A program made the translations under genes and the position numbers. 12,315 bases of DNA from Alphaproteobacteria bacterium (lineage in GTDB: Bacteria > Pseudomonadota > Alphaproteobacteria > UBA11222): contig DMKG01000215.1 in NCBI GenBank assembly GCA_003454415.1, positions 1 to 12,315 of the forward strand, written 5' to 3'. The notes under the pieces were generated by a model. That model worked only from the letters and a program-made list of their open reading frames with translations. It was not told the origin of the DNA and searched no databases. Shown in pieces: positions 1 through 6,624 of this stretch (its first letter is position 1; each line of letters starts with the position of its first letter).

Positions 1-1
1 C

Positions 2-608
2 CCCAGCCAGGTGACGATCGGCGATGACCCCGCACCACACCGTCGCCACGTCAAGGGAAGTAACCGGCGCCATCCCCGCTCTCGCTTCACTCGCCGGGCA
101 GATTGGCGATCCGCTGGTTCGCCATCGCGGCACAATTGGCGGCTCCATCGCCAATAATGATCCGTCGGCGGATTACCCGGCGGCGTGTCTGGGTTTGGGG
201 GCGAAAATCGTCACCAGCAAGCGGGAAATCACAGCGGATGATTATTTCCGCGGCATGTTTGAAACCGCGCTGGAGGAAAACGAGATCATCACCAGGATTA
301 TCTTCCCCGTCCCACAAACGGCGGCTTATCAGAAATTCCCCAATCCCGCATCTCGATATGCGATGGTAGGGGTGTTTGCAGCCAAAACTTCCGATGGCGT
401 CCGCGTCGCGGTGACAGGCGCCGGACCTGGGGTTTTTCGCGCCCAAGAAATAGAAGCCGCGCTGGCCAGGGATTTTTCAGCCTCGATCATTGACAGCGTC
501 ACGGTTCCCAGCGAAGAGATGCTTCAGGACATGCATGGCAGCTCCGAATATCGCGCGGCCCTTGTTAAGGTGATGGCGAAGCGCGCCGTCTCAGCGATAC
601 AGGGATAA
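2..608 (+). CDS. FAD-binding (CoxM/CutM-type) subunit of a molybdenum hydroxylase, 5'-partial, apparent frameshift
   Basis: This is the C-terminal two thirds of the medium, FAD-binding subunit of an aerobic CO dehydrogenase/xanthine dehydrogenase-type enzyme. In that complex the FAD subunit passes electrons from the 2Fe-2S and molybdopterin subunits to an acceptor. From the ATG at 24, the family hallmark IGDPxVRxRGTIGGSxANxDP is clear (TIGGS at residues 37-41), followed by ADYPAA and the CoxM C-terminal domain. The family is usually about 265-290 aa; 194 are seen here. The ATG at 24 is probably not a real start. Positions 2-22 in another frame encode PSQVTIG, which together with MTPHH gives the conserved VxIGAMTxH stretch of CoxM proteins, so the reading frame shifts around 20-24. 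An in-frame stop (12-14) lies just upstream of the ATG. The N-terminal FAD motif and partner subunits would lie left of the window. Family assignment is firm; the substrate is unknown. Confidence 0.85.
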
Positions 609-670
609 AACGGGGGGACTTTTCCAGATCCCGCCGAACGGGCACGGCCCCTTGACCCACGGCGCTGACG

Positions 671-2098
671 TTATTTTTCAATCTGCGTGACGTTTTCGAT
701 AGGGTTGACGCCGGTGCCAAACCAGCGTCCCCGCGTCGCCGCATAATTGGCCACTGGATCGTAAATCTCCACCGGCAGCGCCAGTTCCTTCGCCGTGAGC
801 CTGCCAACGGCGCCCAGCAGGTCCAGACTGGCCAGAAACTCATCTCTCTGTGCGCGCAACAGGGCGACATCGGCGTCAAGCACTTCCTGCTGGGCGTTCA
901 GCCGGTCAAGAACGGTGCGTGCGCCTACTTTAACCTCTTCGGATACGCCTGTCAGCGCCTGCCGGGCGGCGGTGACGTTTTCCTGTATGGAGACGATCCT
1001 CGCCCGTGCGCTGATCAACGACTCCCAGGCTGCACGGACCGCATCGGTCGCAGCCCGGCTTGCCTGTTGCGCCTCCAACTGCCGCTGGCTAGCAATATGC
1101 TTGGCTTCTCGGGTCTGCGCCGCCGATACGCCGCCTTCGTAAATGGGAATGGAGAGTTGCAGCAGCACTTCGGCAGTATCCCTTTCGAAATGTTTCTGGT
1201 CTGCATCGTCCTGCCGCCTCACGGCCCCACGCAGGGACAGATCAGGCAGTAATCCGCTCTTCACCACGCCGATCTGGGCGCGGGCGGCCTGTTCAGCATG
1301 GATTGCCGCGCGCAGCGTCGGATTGTTTTCCGCCTCAGCCAGCGCGGTCTCCATCGTGTCTGGCAGGATTTCCGGAATCGGCGGCATATCCGGGTTTGCT
1401 ATCGCCTCCTCTCCGATGACGCGCTTGTAGGCTGAATAGGAACGCGCCAGCGCCCCCTGGGCGGCCTGGTAATCGGCCAGTCCGCGCGCCAGCCGCGCCT
1501 CCGCCTGGGCGACATCGGTATTCGTAACGTCCCTGACGGTAAAGCGGGCTTCGATGGCGGTTTTCAGTTCCGTGAGATAGTCCACATTGTCCCGGGTTAG
1601 CTGAACGACCTTGTAATCCCTTGCGACATCCACATAGGCCTGAGCTGCATCCTGAAGTACAGACTGCTCAACGGAAATCAGTCTGGCGCGTCCCTGTTCG
1701 ACGATGGCTTCGGAACGGCGGTAATCCGAAATGGCCTGGCCGCCGTCGTAAATTGGCTGGCGCCCCAGAAGCTGAACCGTGCGCGGCCCGCGATTGACAT
1801 CGGTAATATTCGTGGCGCCGGTAAAAGAGTTACGTGTTCTGAACTCATCGACGGCGCGTCCCGCCTCTCCTATCACCGTAACCGTGGGTCTGAATCCGCC
1901 CAGGGCGCGCGCGACCCCTTCATCGGTTGAACGCTGGCGGGCGCGTTCCGCCTGTAATTGCGGATTGCTGCGATAAGCCGTAGCCAGCGCCTCCTTATAG
2001 GGGTTTGAAGTTTGGGCATGCCCTGATGCGCAAAGGATGGATAGGGCGGAAAAAAGGGCGCTAGCGAATACGACAATACGAAGGGAAAATGCTGACAT
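671..2098 (-). CDS. TolC-family outer membrane channel of type I secretion system
   Basis: This 475-aa protein is a TolC-type outer membrane efflux protein, which forms a trimeric beta-barrel and alpha-helical periplasmic tunnel. The N-terminus is a signal peptide with a hydrophobic stretch at about residues 7-25 and probable cleavage after ASGHA (about residue 28). The two structural repeats show as paired motifs, QPIYDGG (114-120) and IPIYEGG (317-323). The closing helical segment GARTVLDRLNAQQEVLDAD (392-410) is typical of type I secretion outer membrane proteins. It is the last gene of the secretion operon, 14 bases after the adaptor stop codon, with no strong Shine-Dalgarno sequence before its ATG, which suggests translation coupled to the upstream gene. 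It converges with the CoxM-like gene across a 62-base gap. Its presence in the operon indicates a dedicated channel rather than a shared housekeeping TolC. The exact partner and substrate are inferred from context only. Confidence 0.93.
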   Translation of the reverse strand: MSAFSLRIVVFASALFSALSILCASGHAQTSNPYKEALATAYRSNPQLQAERARQRSTDEGVARALGGFRPTVTVIGEAGRAVDEFRTRNSFTGATNITDVNRGPRTVQLLGRQPIYDGGQAISDYRRSEAIVEQGRARLISVEQSVLQDAAQAYVDVARDYKVVQLTRDNVDYLTELKTAIEARFTVRDVTNTDVAQAEARLARGLADYQAAQGALARSYSAYKRVIGEEAIANPDMPPIPEILPDTMETALAEAENNPTLRAAIHAEQAARAQIGVVKSGLLPDLSLRGAVRRQDDADQKHFERDTAEVLLQLSIPIYEGGVSAAQTREAKHIASQRQLEAQQASRAATDAVRAAWESLISARARIVSIQENVTAARQALTGVSEEVKVGARTVLDRLNAQQEVLDADVALLRAQRDEFLASLDLLGAVGRLTAKELALPVEIYDPVANYAATRGRWFGTGVNPIENVTQIEK

Positions 2099-2112
2099 GA
2101 GTTAAGCCGGAC

Positions 2113-3543
2113 CTATTTTTCGCGGAAAGATCTCGCAAAGGCGTCAGTTAGCGGCCTCAGGGCGTATTGCAGCGCTGTTTGCTCCCCACGGGTGATCAGC
2201 GCCTCCACAAGCATGCCGCTGCGAAGGGTGAGATCGCCCAACCGCTCCAATTCTTCCTGTGGAATCGTCACCCGGCCTTTGTAATAGGCCATACCCGTGC
2301 GCTGATCCACCGTGCGGTCGGCGGAGATGGTCTGCAAAACTCCATCAATCACCGGAGTTTTTCGAGAATCCACTACGCTGATACGGAGGGAGACCTTGCT
2401 GCCGATTTTGACCGTATCGATGTCCATCGGATTAATGTGCACCTCCACCACCAGATCGTCATTCGCCGGCACGATATCCATAATGGGGGCTCCGGGCGCA
2501 ATCACGCCTCCTGTGGTATGGACAGCCAGGTCCAGAACGGTGCCGGAAACGGGCGCAACGATGTCGATACGGCGCAGGGCGTCGCTGGCCGCAACCAGGC
2601 GTTCACGCTGCTCGGTGATTTTCGCCTGTACGTCGCGCAATTCACGAGCGATTTCTTCCTGGCGGTTCTTCTCAAGCTGGAAAATCTGTAACTTGGTCTC
2701 GCCAATGCCCTGTTCCGCGCGGGCGATCGCGGCCATGTGTTCTGCCCGCTCTCCCTCCAGACGCGCCGCCTCTCTCTCCAGCGCCAGGACACGGGTTTTG
2801 GTCACGTAACCGCGTTCCAGAAGACTGGAAAGATCCTTGCGTTCCTCATTGATCAGGCGGGCCTGGGTTCCCTTTGCCGTTACCTGCGCGCGCAGGCCGG
2901 CGATCTGCTCTTGATACTGGCCGATGCGTTGCTGCAGGATGGATTTCTGTCCTGAAAGGGAGCTCAGCCTGGTGTCAAAGACGTTCTTTTGACCCGCAAG
3001 GATTTCCGCGACAGTCTTGTCCGATTGACGCAGCAGGAGTTCTTCTGGAAAGTCGGGGCTTTCCTTGCCATCCCGTTCGGCCAGCAGGCGGGCCTCTATG
3101 GCGATCTGGGCGTCCAGATCCGCCATAAGAATATCCGTTTGCGCTTTGGCGCGGGTGTTATCCAGGCTGATCAATTTATCCCCGGCCTGCACGGACTTGC
3201 CATCCTTGACATAAATCTGCTGCACAATGCCGCCTTCAAGATGCTGGATCGTGCGGCGGTTGGATTGAACGGTCAGAAATCCCGGCGCTATGGCGGCGCT
3301 ATCCAGCGGCGCCACCGCCGCCCAGATGCCAAAACCGAAAAAAGTCGCCAAAATGATGATGGCGCCGACAACCAGAGGCTTTTTTGTGTCTGTGAAATCC
3401 TTTCCGTCCCCTTCCTTCTGGTCTTCCCGGTCAAAAGGAGCGCGCATACGTTGCGCCGTTTGCTTCAGCAGAGAAGCAAAGGTGAGGTTCTCCTGTCCAT
3501 TGGTATTGAGACCAAGCCGGGAGGCGATCGTTTGCATATTCAT
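2113..3543 (-). CDS. HlyD-family type I secretion periplasmic adaptor (PrsE/PrtE-like)
   Basis: This 476-aa membrane fusion protein should link the inner membrane ABC transporter to the TolC-type channel. It has a cytoplasmic N-terminal tail of about 54 residues, one transmembrane helix (about 55-79), then a lipoyl-like half-motif HLEGGIVQQIYVKDG (101-115). A long charged coiled-coil stretch follows (about 140-320), then the second half-motif beginning PVSGTVLDL (331-339). The C-terminal beta-barrel region ends in the sequence TALQYALRPLTDAFARSFRE, characteristic of HlyD/PrtE proteins. Length is normal for the family. The start at 3543 is chosen because its ATG overlaps the stop of the upstream ABC gene as ATGA (3540-3543), a classic coupling arrangement; a second Met two codons on (3537) is possible. 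It is the middle gene of the operon. Confidence 0.95.
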   Translation of the reverse strand: MNMQTIASRLGLNTNGQENLTFASLLKQTAQRMRAPFDREDQKEGDGKDFTDTKKPLVVGAIIILATFFGFGIWAAVAPLDSAAIAPGFLTVQSNRRTIQHLEGGIVQQIYVKDGKSVQAGDKLISLDNTRAKAQTDILMADLDAQIAIEARLLAERDGKESPDFPEELLLRQSDKTVAEILAGQKNVFDTRLSSLSGQKSILQQRIGQYQEQIAGLRAQVTAKGTQARLINEERKDLSSLLERGYVTKTRVLALEREAARLEGERAEHMAAIARAEQGIGETKLQIFQLEKNRQEEIARELRDVQAKITEQRERLVAASDALRRIDIVAPVSGTVLDLAVHTTGGVIAPGAPIMDIVPANDDLVVEVHINPMDIDTVKIGSKVSLRISVVDSRKTPVIDGVLQTISADRTVDQRTGMAYYKGRVTIPQEELERLGDLTLRSGMLVEALITRGEQTALQYALRPLTDAFARSFREK

Positions 3544-5285
3544 ACCGGATTAACCGCTGCTACGCCGCCCCTGCCGGGGTCAGTGGCCGGCGACGCGCTG
3601 GGCACCGCCGCCGGGCGTAAATATTGCGCAAGAATTTCATCTCTTGGGCCGAACTTTTCAATCACCCCTTCGCGCATGACCATGATGTGATCAACGCTGG
3701 CCAGAAGACTGGGCCGGTGGGTAATGACCAGGGTGGTGCGGCTTCGCGCTTTCAGATCCGCTACAGTGCGCGCAAGGGCCGCTTCGCCATCATTATCGAG
3801 ATTGGAATTTGGCTCATCCAGCACAATGAGGGCGGGATCTCCATAAAGGGCGCGGGCTAGACCAATTCTCTGGCGCTGGCCGCCGGAAAGCGCCTGACCG
3901 CCTGGGCCGATATTCGTGTCATACCCGGCAGGCATACGCAGAATCAGTTCATGCACGCCCGCGCGCTGCGCCGCGAGGATCACCTGATCGGAGTCCACCT
4001 TACCGAAACGCGCGATATTCTCGGCGACAGTTCCCTCGAACAACTCAACATCCTGGGGCAGATAGCCGATATGAGGCCCCAGAAGGTTGCGGTCCCAGGT
4101 GGCGATGTCCGCGCCATCAATTCGGACCCTGCCCGAATAGGGCGGCCATACCCCCACCAATAGCCGCGCCAAGGTGGACTTGCCTGCTGCGCTGGGGCCG
4201 ATAATGCCGATGATATCTCCTGCGGCCACCGTGAAGCTGACGCCGCGCAGCGCCGGAACCTGTGCGCCTGGAGGCACGACAATGGCCTGCTCTACCTGCA
4301 GGATGCCGCGGGGCGGGGGTAAGGGCATGAATTCCTTTTGCGCTGGAACGGCCTTCAACAGGCCGCCCAGACGTTCATAAGCGGTGCGTGCGGCGAGGAA
4401 ATGCTTCCAGCTTGCAACCGCCATTTCCACCGGCGCCAATGCGCGCCCCATCATGATGGAAGCTGCGATCATCAAACCGGCGGTGATTTGCTCGTGAATC
4501 ACCAGATAAGCGCCGAAACCCAGAATAGCGATCTGCAAAACGATGCGGGTGAATTTGGACATGGCGGTAATGAGGCCCGCCCGGTCGCTCGCCAGCGATT
4601 GAAGCTGCAGCACTTTTTTCCGGCGGTCCTGCCAGCGTCCGAGCATTGCGGGCACCATGCCCATGGCCTCTATGGCCTCGACGTTGCGCAGGCTGACGTC
4701 GACGAAATGACCGGCGCGCATATTGGCCTTGCTGGCCTCGCCCAGGGTGTCTCTGGTGGCGATTTCCGTGATAACGGCAAGGGTGAAAAGGACGACGCCG
4801 CCCGCTGTAGATACCCATCCAAGCAGAGGATCGATCAGGAAGATGGCGGCAAGATAAATAGGCATCCAGGGCGCGTCAAAAAACGCGAATAGTCCCTGGC
4901 CGGTCAAAAAGTCCCGCAGGGAATCCATATCGCGCAGGGCTTGTCCCGACCCGCCAGCGCCGCGCACGGATTGTTTGAAAAGCGCAGTGAAAACACGGGC
5001 ATTCAGCAGACTGTCCATCTGGCCGCTGATTCGCACCAGAATCCGGGAACGCAGCGCTTCCAGGGCCGCATAGACGACGATCAGCGCGATGGCGATAAGA
5101 GTCAGCACCCAAAGAGTGGTTTCATTACGGCTCGCTAGAACGCGATCATAGATCTGGAGCATGTAAAGCGGCGACACCAGCATCAGGATATTGATGAAAA
5201 AGCTGAACACTCCAGCGCCGATAAACGCCCCCCGGGATTTGCCAAGAACTTCCGAAAGCTCGGATTTTTCCTTGTTATTCATCAT
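3540..5285 (-). CDS. Type I secretion system permease/ATPase (PrsD/PrtD family)
   Basis: This 581-aa protein fuses a membrane domain to an ABC ATPase and should power one-step export of a protein carrying a C-terminal secretion signal. The membrane domain covers about residues 20-300, with hydrophobic helices near 20-45, 58-75, 140-175 and 245-275. The nucleotide-binding domain shows Walker A GPSAAGKST (363-371), Q-loop LPQD (409-412), signature LSGGQ (466-470), Walker B ALIVLDEP (485-492) and the switch His in ITHRPS (H523). There is no N-terminal C39 peptidase or HlyB-like domain, as expected for the PrtD/PrsD class that moves RTX proteases, glycanases or adhesins. A low-complexity Ala/Pro-rich tail follows residue 558. 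The start has two adjacent ATG codons (5285 and 5282) and no strong Shine-Dalgarno sequence. It is the first gene of the secretion operon. No substrate gene is visible nearby, so the cargo is unknown. Confidence 0.95.
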   Translation of the reverse strand: MMNNKEKSELSEVLGKSRGAFIGAGVFSFFINILMLVSPLYMLQIYDRVLASRNETTLWVLTLIAIALIVVYAALEALRSRILVRISGQMDSLLNARVFTALFKQSVRGAGGSGQALRDMDSLRDFLTGQGLFAFFDAPWMPIYLAAIFLIDPLLGWVSTAGGVVLFTLAVITEIATRDTLGEASKANMRAGHFVDVSLRNVEAIEAMGMVPAMLGRWQDRRKKVLQLQSLASDRAGLITAMSKFTRIVLQIAILGFGAYLVIHEQITAGLMIAASIMMGRALAPVEMAVASWKHFLAARTAYERLGGLLKAVPAQKEFMPLPPPRGILQVEQAIVVPPGAQVPALRGVSFTVAAGDIIGIIGPSAAGKSTLARLLVGVWPPYSGRVRIDGADIATWDRNLLGPHIGYLPQDVELFEGTVAENIARFGKVDSDQVILAAQRAGVHELILRMPAGYDTNIGPGGQALSGGQRQRIGLARALYGDPALIVLDEPNSNLDNDGEAALARTVADLKARSRTTLVITHRPSLLASVDHIMVMREGVIEKFGPRDEILAQYLRPAAVPSASPATDPGRGGVAAVNPV

Positions 5286-5313
5286 GCCAACTTAAATGTT
5301 GCGGGACATATGA

Positions 5314-5340
5314 CCGTAATCGGGTCAATCAGGATTGCGG
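5314..5340. promoter_or_regulatory. Nested inverted repeat, possible operator for the secretion operon
   Basis: CCGTAATC (5314-5321) and GATTGCGG (5333-5340) form 8-base arms with 7 exact pairs plus one T/G mismatch (a wobble in RNA), separated by 11 bases. Inside lies a perfect 12-base palindrome, CAATC-AG-GATTG (5326-5337). The element sits between the candidate -10 box and the start codon of the secretion ABC gene, where a dimeric repressor or an mRNA leader hairpin could act. Function is inferred from position only. Confidence 0.35.
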
Positions 5341-5370
5341 ATAACATTAACATATGGTTAAAATTGTAAA
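5341..5370 (-). promoter_or_regulatory. Candidate promoter of the type I secretion operon
   Basis: Read on the minus strand, TTTACA (5370-5365; 5 of 6 matches to TTGACA) is followed after 18 bases by TGTTAT (5346-5341; 4 of 6 matches to TATAAT). The -10 box lies about 55 bases upstream of the ABC gene's ATG. The spacer contains an inverted repeat, TTAAC-5-GTTAA (5347-5361), and another inverted repeat begins immediately downstream of the -10 box. Box matching by eye in an AT-rich stretch has a high false-positive rate. Confidence 0.3.
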
Positions 5371-5416
5371 TCCCCGCCATATTCTGCGGCGTTACAGAAC
5401 CAATCAGCCACATCCC

Positions 5417-5440
5417 AGCAAGGCGGGCCTTTTTGGTGCT
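5417..5440 (+). terminator. Weak stem-loop with T run
   Basis: AAGG-CGGG-CCTT is a 4-base stem with a tetraloop followed by a short T run. The outer bases AGCA (5417-5420) and TGCT (5437-5440) can also pair. The stem is short and no plus-strand gene precedes it within the window, so it may have no function. Confidence 0.15.
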
Positions 5441-5547
5441 TAAAGGGAGCCCCCCTCAATTGCAAGACTTTTGACATCCCTGCGACAGGTCTGTACCGCC
5501 ATTCCCTATGGTATGAAGTGACCCGCCTCAACCGTTTAGGGGTAAGT

Positions 5548-5581
5548 CGCGCAGCGCATTTCTACGCGCAGCGCATTTCTC
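5548..5581. repeat. 17-base tandem direct repeat
   Basis: Two abutting copies of a 17-base unit, CGCGCAGCGCATTTCTA, occupy 5548-5564 and 5565-5581 and differ only at the last base (A versus C). The core GCGCAGCGC is close to self-complementary. The repeat is about 270 bases upstream of the Wzm-type permease gene. It could be paired protein-binding sites or simple slippage. Confidence 0.6.
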
Positions 5582-5735
5582 TACGGACAGAAGCGCCACA
5601 TGGAGCCGGTTTCATAGGCGCAGTCCCTCTATGACCGAGAAGTCACCCCGATATAAAACGCAGAACTCCACTGGAAATTCCTGCAAACTGGCGGCCCGCT
5701 TGATTCTGACATACTCAAACGGGTTTCCCAATACG

Positions 5736-5758
5736 GATCCGGATGTTAGAACCGGATC
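5736..5758. promoter_or_regulatory. 7-base inverted repeat (hairpin) upstream of the glycan operon
   Basis: GATCCGG (5736-5742) and CCGGATC (5752-5758) are perfect reverse complements separated by 9 bases (ATGTTAGAA). The hairpin would form in the transcript about 95 bases before the permease start. No T run follows directly, so it is not a standard terminator; the nearest T run is about 40 bases further on (5799-5805). It could be an operator, an mRNA stabiliser or part of an attenuator. Confidence 0.35.
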
Positions 5759-5828
5759 ACCAGGGATTATAGCGAATAAAGCTGTGCGTTTGCGTTTCTT
5801 TTTTTATGAATTTCAGGGAATAGGATTT

Positions 5829-5855
5829 ATGAATTTTGGGAAATTGGCGCCATGA
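5829..5855 (+). CDS. Possible 8-codon leader peptide coupled to the permease gene
   Basis: ATG at 5829 opens a short frame encoding MNFGKLAP whose TGA overlaps the ATG of the permease gene (ATGA, 5852-5855). A purine-rich stretch, AGGGAATAGGA, lies just before it and is a better ribosome-binding candidate than anything directly ahead of 5852. Translation of this leader could deliver ribosomes to the permease start. The same frame is open back to an ATG at 5631 (74 codons), but that longer reading resembles no family I know and runs through the 5736-5758 hairpin, so I do not support it. Confidence 0.2.
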   Translation: MNFGKLAP

Positions 5856-6622
5856 ATCTGACCCTGCTATGGCATTTCGTCCGGCAGGACTTCATTGACC
5901 GCTATTCCGGGATTGCGCTCGGGCGGTTCTGGCTGCTGCTGGCGCCCATGCTGCAAATCATCATTTTTGTCGTCGTCTTTGGTGGATTGATCGGTCCGAG
6001 ACTGCCGGGGGCGGAAAGCAGCCCCTATGGATATGGCATTTATCTGGTTTCCGGAATTCTTCCCTGGACGGCCTTCGCCAATACGATTACCCGTATGACC
6101 ACTGTATTTTTCAACAAGCGGGGCATCCTTGGAAAAGTACCGCTCAGTCTGGCCATGGTGGCGGCGCATGTCGCTATTGTGGAAGGCATAACCCTGGCGT
6201 GCACCCTTGGACTGTTTACGATTTTTGCCCTGTGGCTTGCTGAGCCGCTGCCTTCCGCCCTCTTCGTTCTGCCCCTGCTGATCGTCTGCCAGCAGCTTAT
6301 GGGATTCACACTAGGCCTTATTGGCGCCATATTGATGGTGTTTTTGCGGGATATCCGGGAAATGACCGGGGTTGTCGTGATGTTGTGGTTCTGGATGGTG
6401 CCGATCGTATACACGATTGATTCCGTGCCGCATTCCCTGCAGGCGATACAGCCTTATAATCCCGCCTGGTGGTTTGTGCGTGAATATCATCAGATTTTTG
6501 CTTATGGCGCGATGCCGGATATGGGCGGGATCCTGCTGTTACTGGCAGGCTCCCTGATTGCGGCATGGCTGATCGTCTTGCTGCTGTCACGGGCCGAGCG
6601 CCAGATCCGTGATGCATTGTAA
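5852..6622 (+). CDS. wzm: ABC-2 type polysaccharide export permease (Wzm-like)
   Basis: This 256-aa integral membrane protein is the permease half of an ABC transporter that exports undecaprenyl-linked O-antigen or capsule-type polysaccharide across the inner membrane. About six transmembrane segments can be seen (roughly 26-48, 61-80, 101-128, 136-165, 171-189, 224-246). Family features include the N-terminal RYSGIALGRFWLLLAPM (17-33), the cytoplasmic loop FLRDIREM (164-171) and the NPAWWFVREY segment (203-212). Length matches KpsM/Wzm proteins. The start at 5852 is the only ATG, GTG or TTG in this frame after an upstream stop at 5807-5809. The ATPase gene begins two bases after its stop. 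It is the first gene of the plus-strand operon. Confidence 0.93.
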   Translation: MNLTLLWHFVRQDFIDRYSGIALGRFWLLLAPMLQIIIFVVVFGGLIGPRLPGAESSPYGYGIYLVSGILPWTAFANTITRMTTVFFNKRGILGKVPLSLAMVAAHVAIVEGITLACTLGLFTIFALWLAEPLPSALFVLPLLIVCQQLMGFTLGLIGAILMVFLRDIREMTGVVVMLWFWMVPIVYTIDSVPHSLQAIQPYNPAWWFVREYHQIFAYGAMPDMGGILLLLAGSLIAAWLIVLLLSRAERQIRDAL

Positions 6623-6624
6623 AC

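Larger units (their letters stand above)
5286..5851. other. Divergent intergenic region between secretion and glycan operons
   Basis: This stretch of about 570 bases separates the two divergent operons and shows no convincing gene. It is richer in A and T than the flanking genes. From left to right it holds a candidate promoter/operator for the minus-strand secretion operon (5314-5370), a small GC stem followed by a T run (5417-5440), an isolated TTGACA (5471-5476) with no good -10 box at the right distance, a 17-base tandem repeat (5548-5581), a strong inverted repeat (5736-5758), a T7 run (5799-5805) and a start-codon-like repeat leading into the permease gene. No JUMPstart/ops element (GGCGGTAG) is present. 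I could not identify a convincing promoter for the plus-strand operon by eye. Confidence 0.6.

Noticed and set aside
609..670. Possible bidirectional terminator between the converging CoxM-like and TolC genes
   Set aside because: The only stem seen is GGGC-ACG-GCCC (640-650) with no adjacent T run on either strand, which is too weak to annotate.
5471..5499. TTGACA as a -35 box for the glycan operon
   Set aside because: The hexamer at 17-base spacing (TACCGC) matches the -10 consensus poorly, and it lies about 380 bases from the first gene.
5631..5855. A 74-codon plus-strand frame ahead of the permease gene
   Set aside because: Its composition is not coding-like, it matches no family I know, and it runs through the 5736-5758 hairpin. 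Only its last eight codons are kept, as a possible leader.
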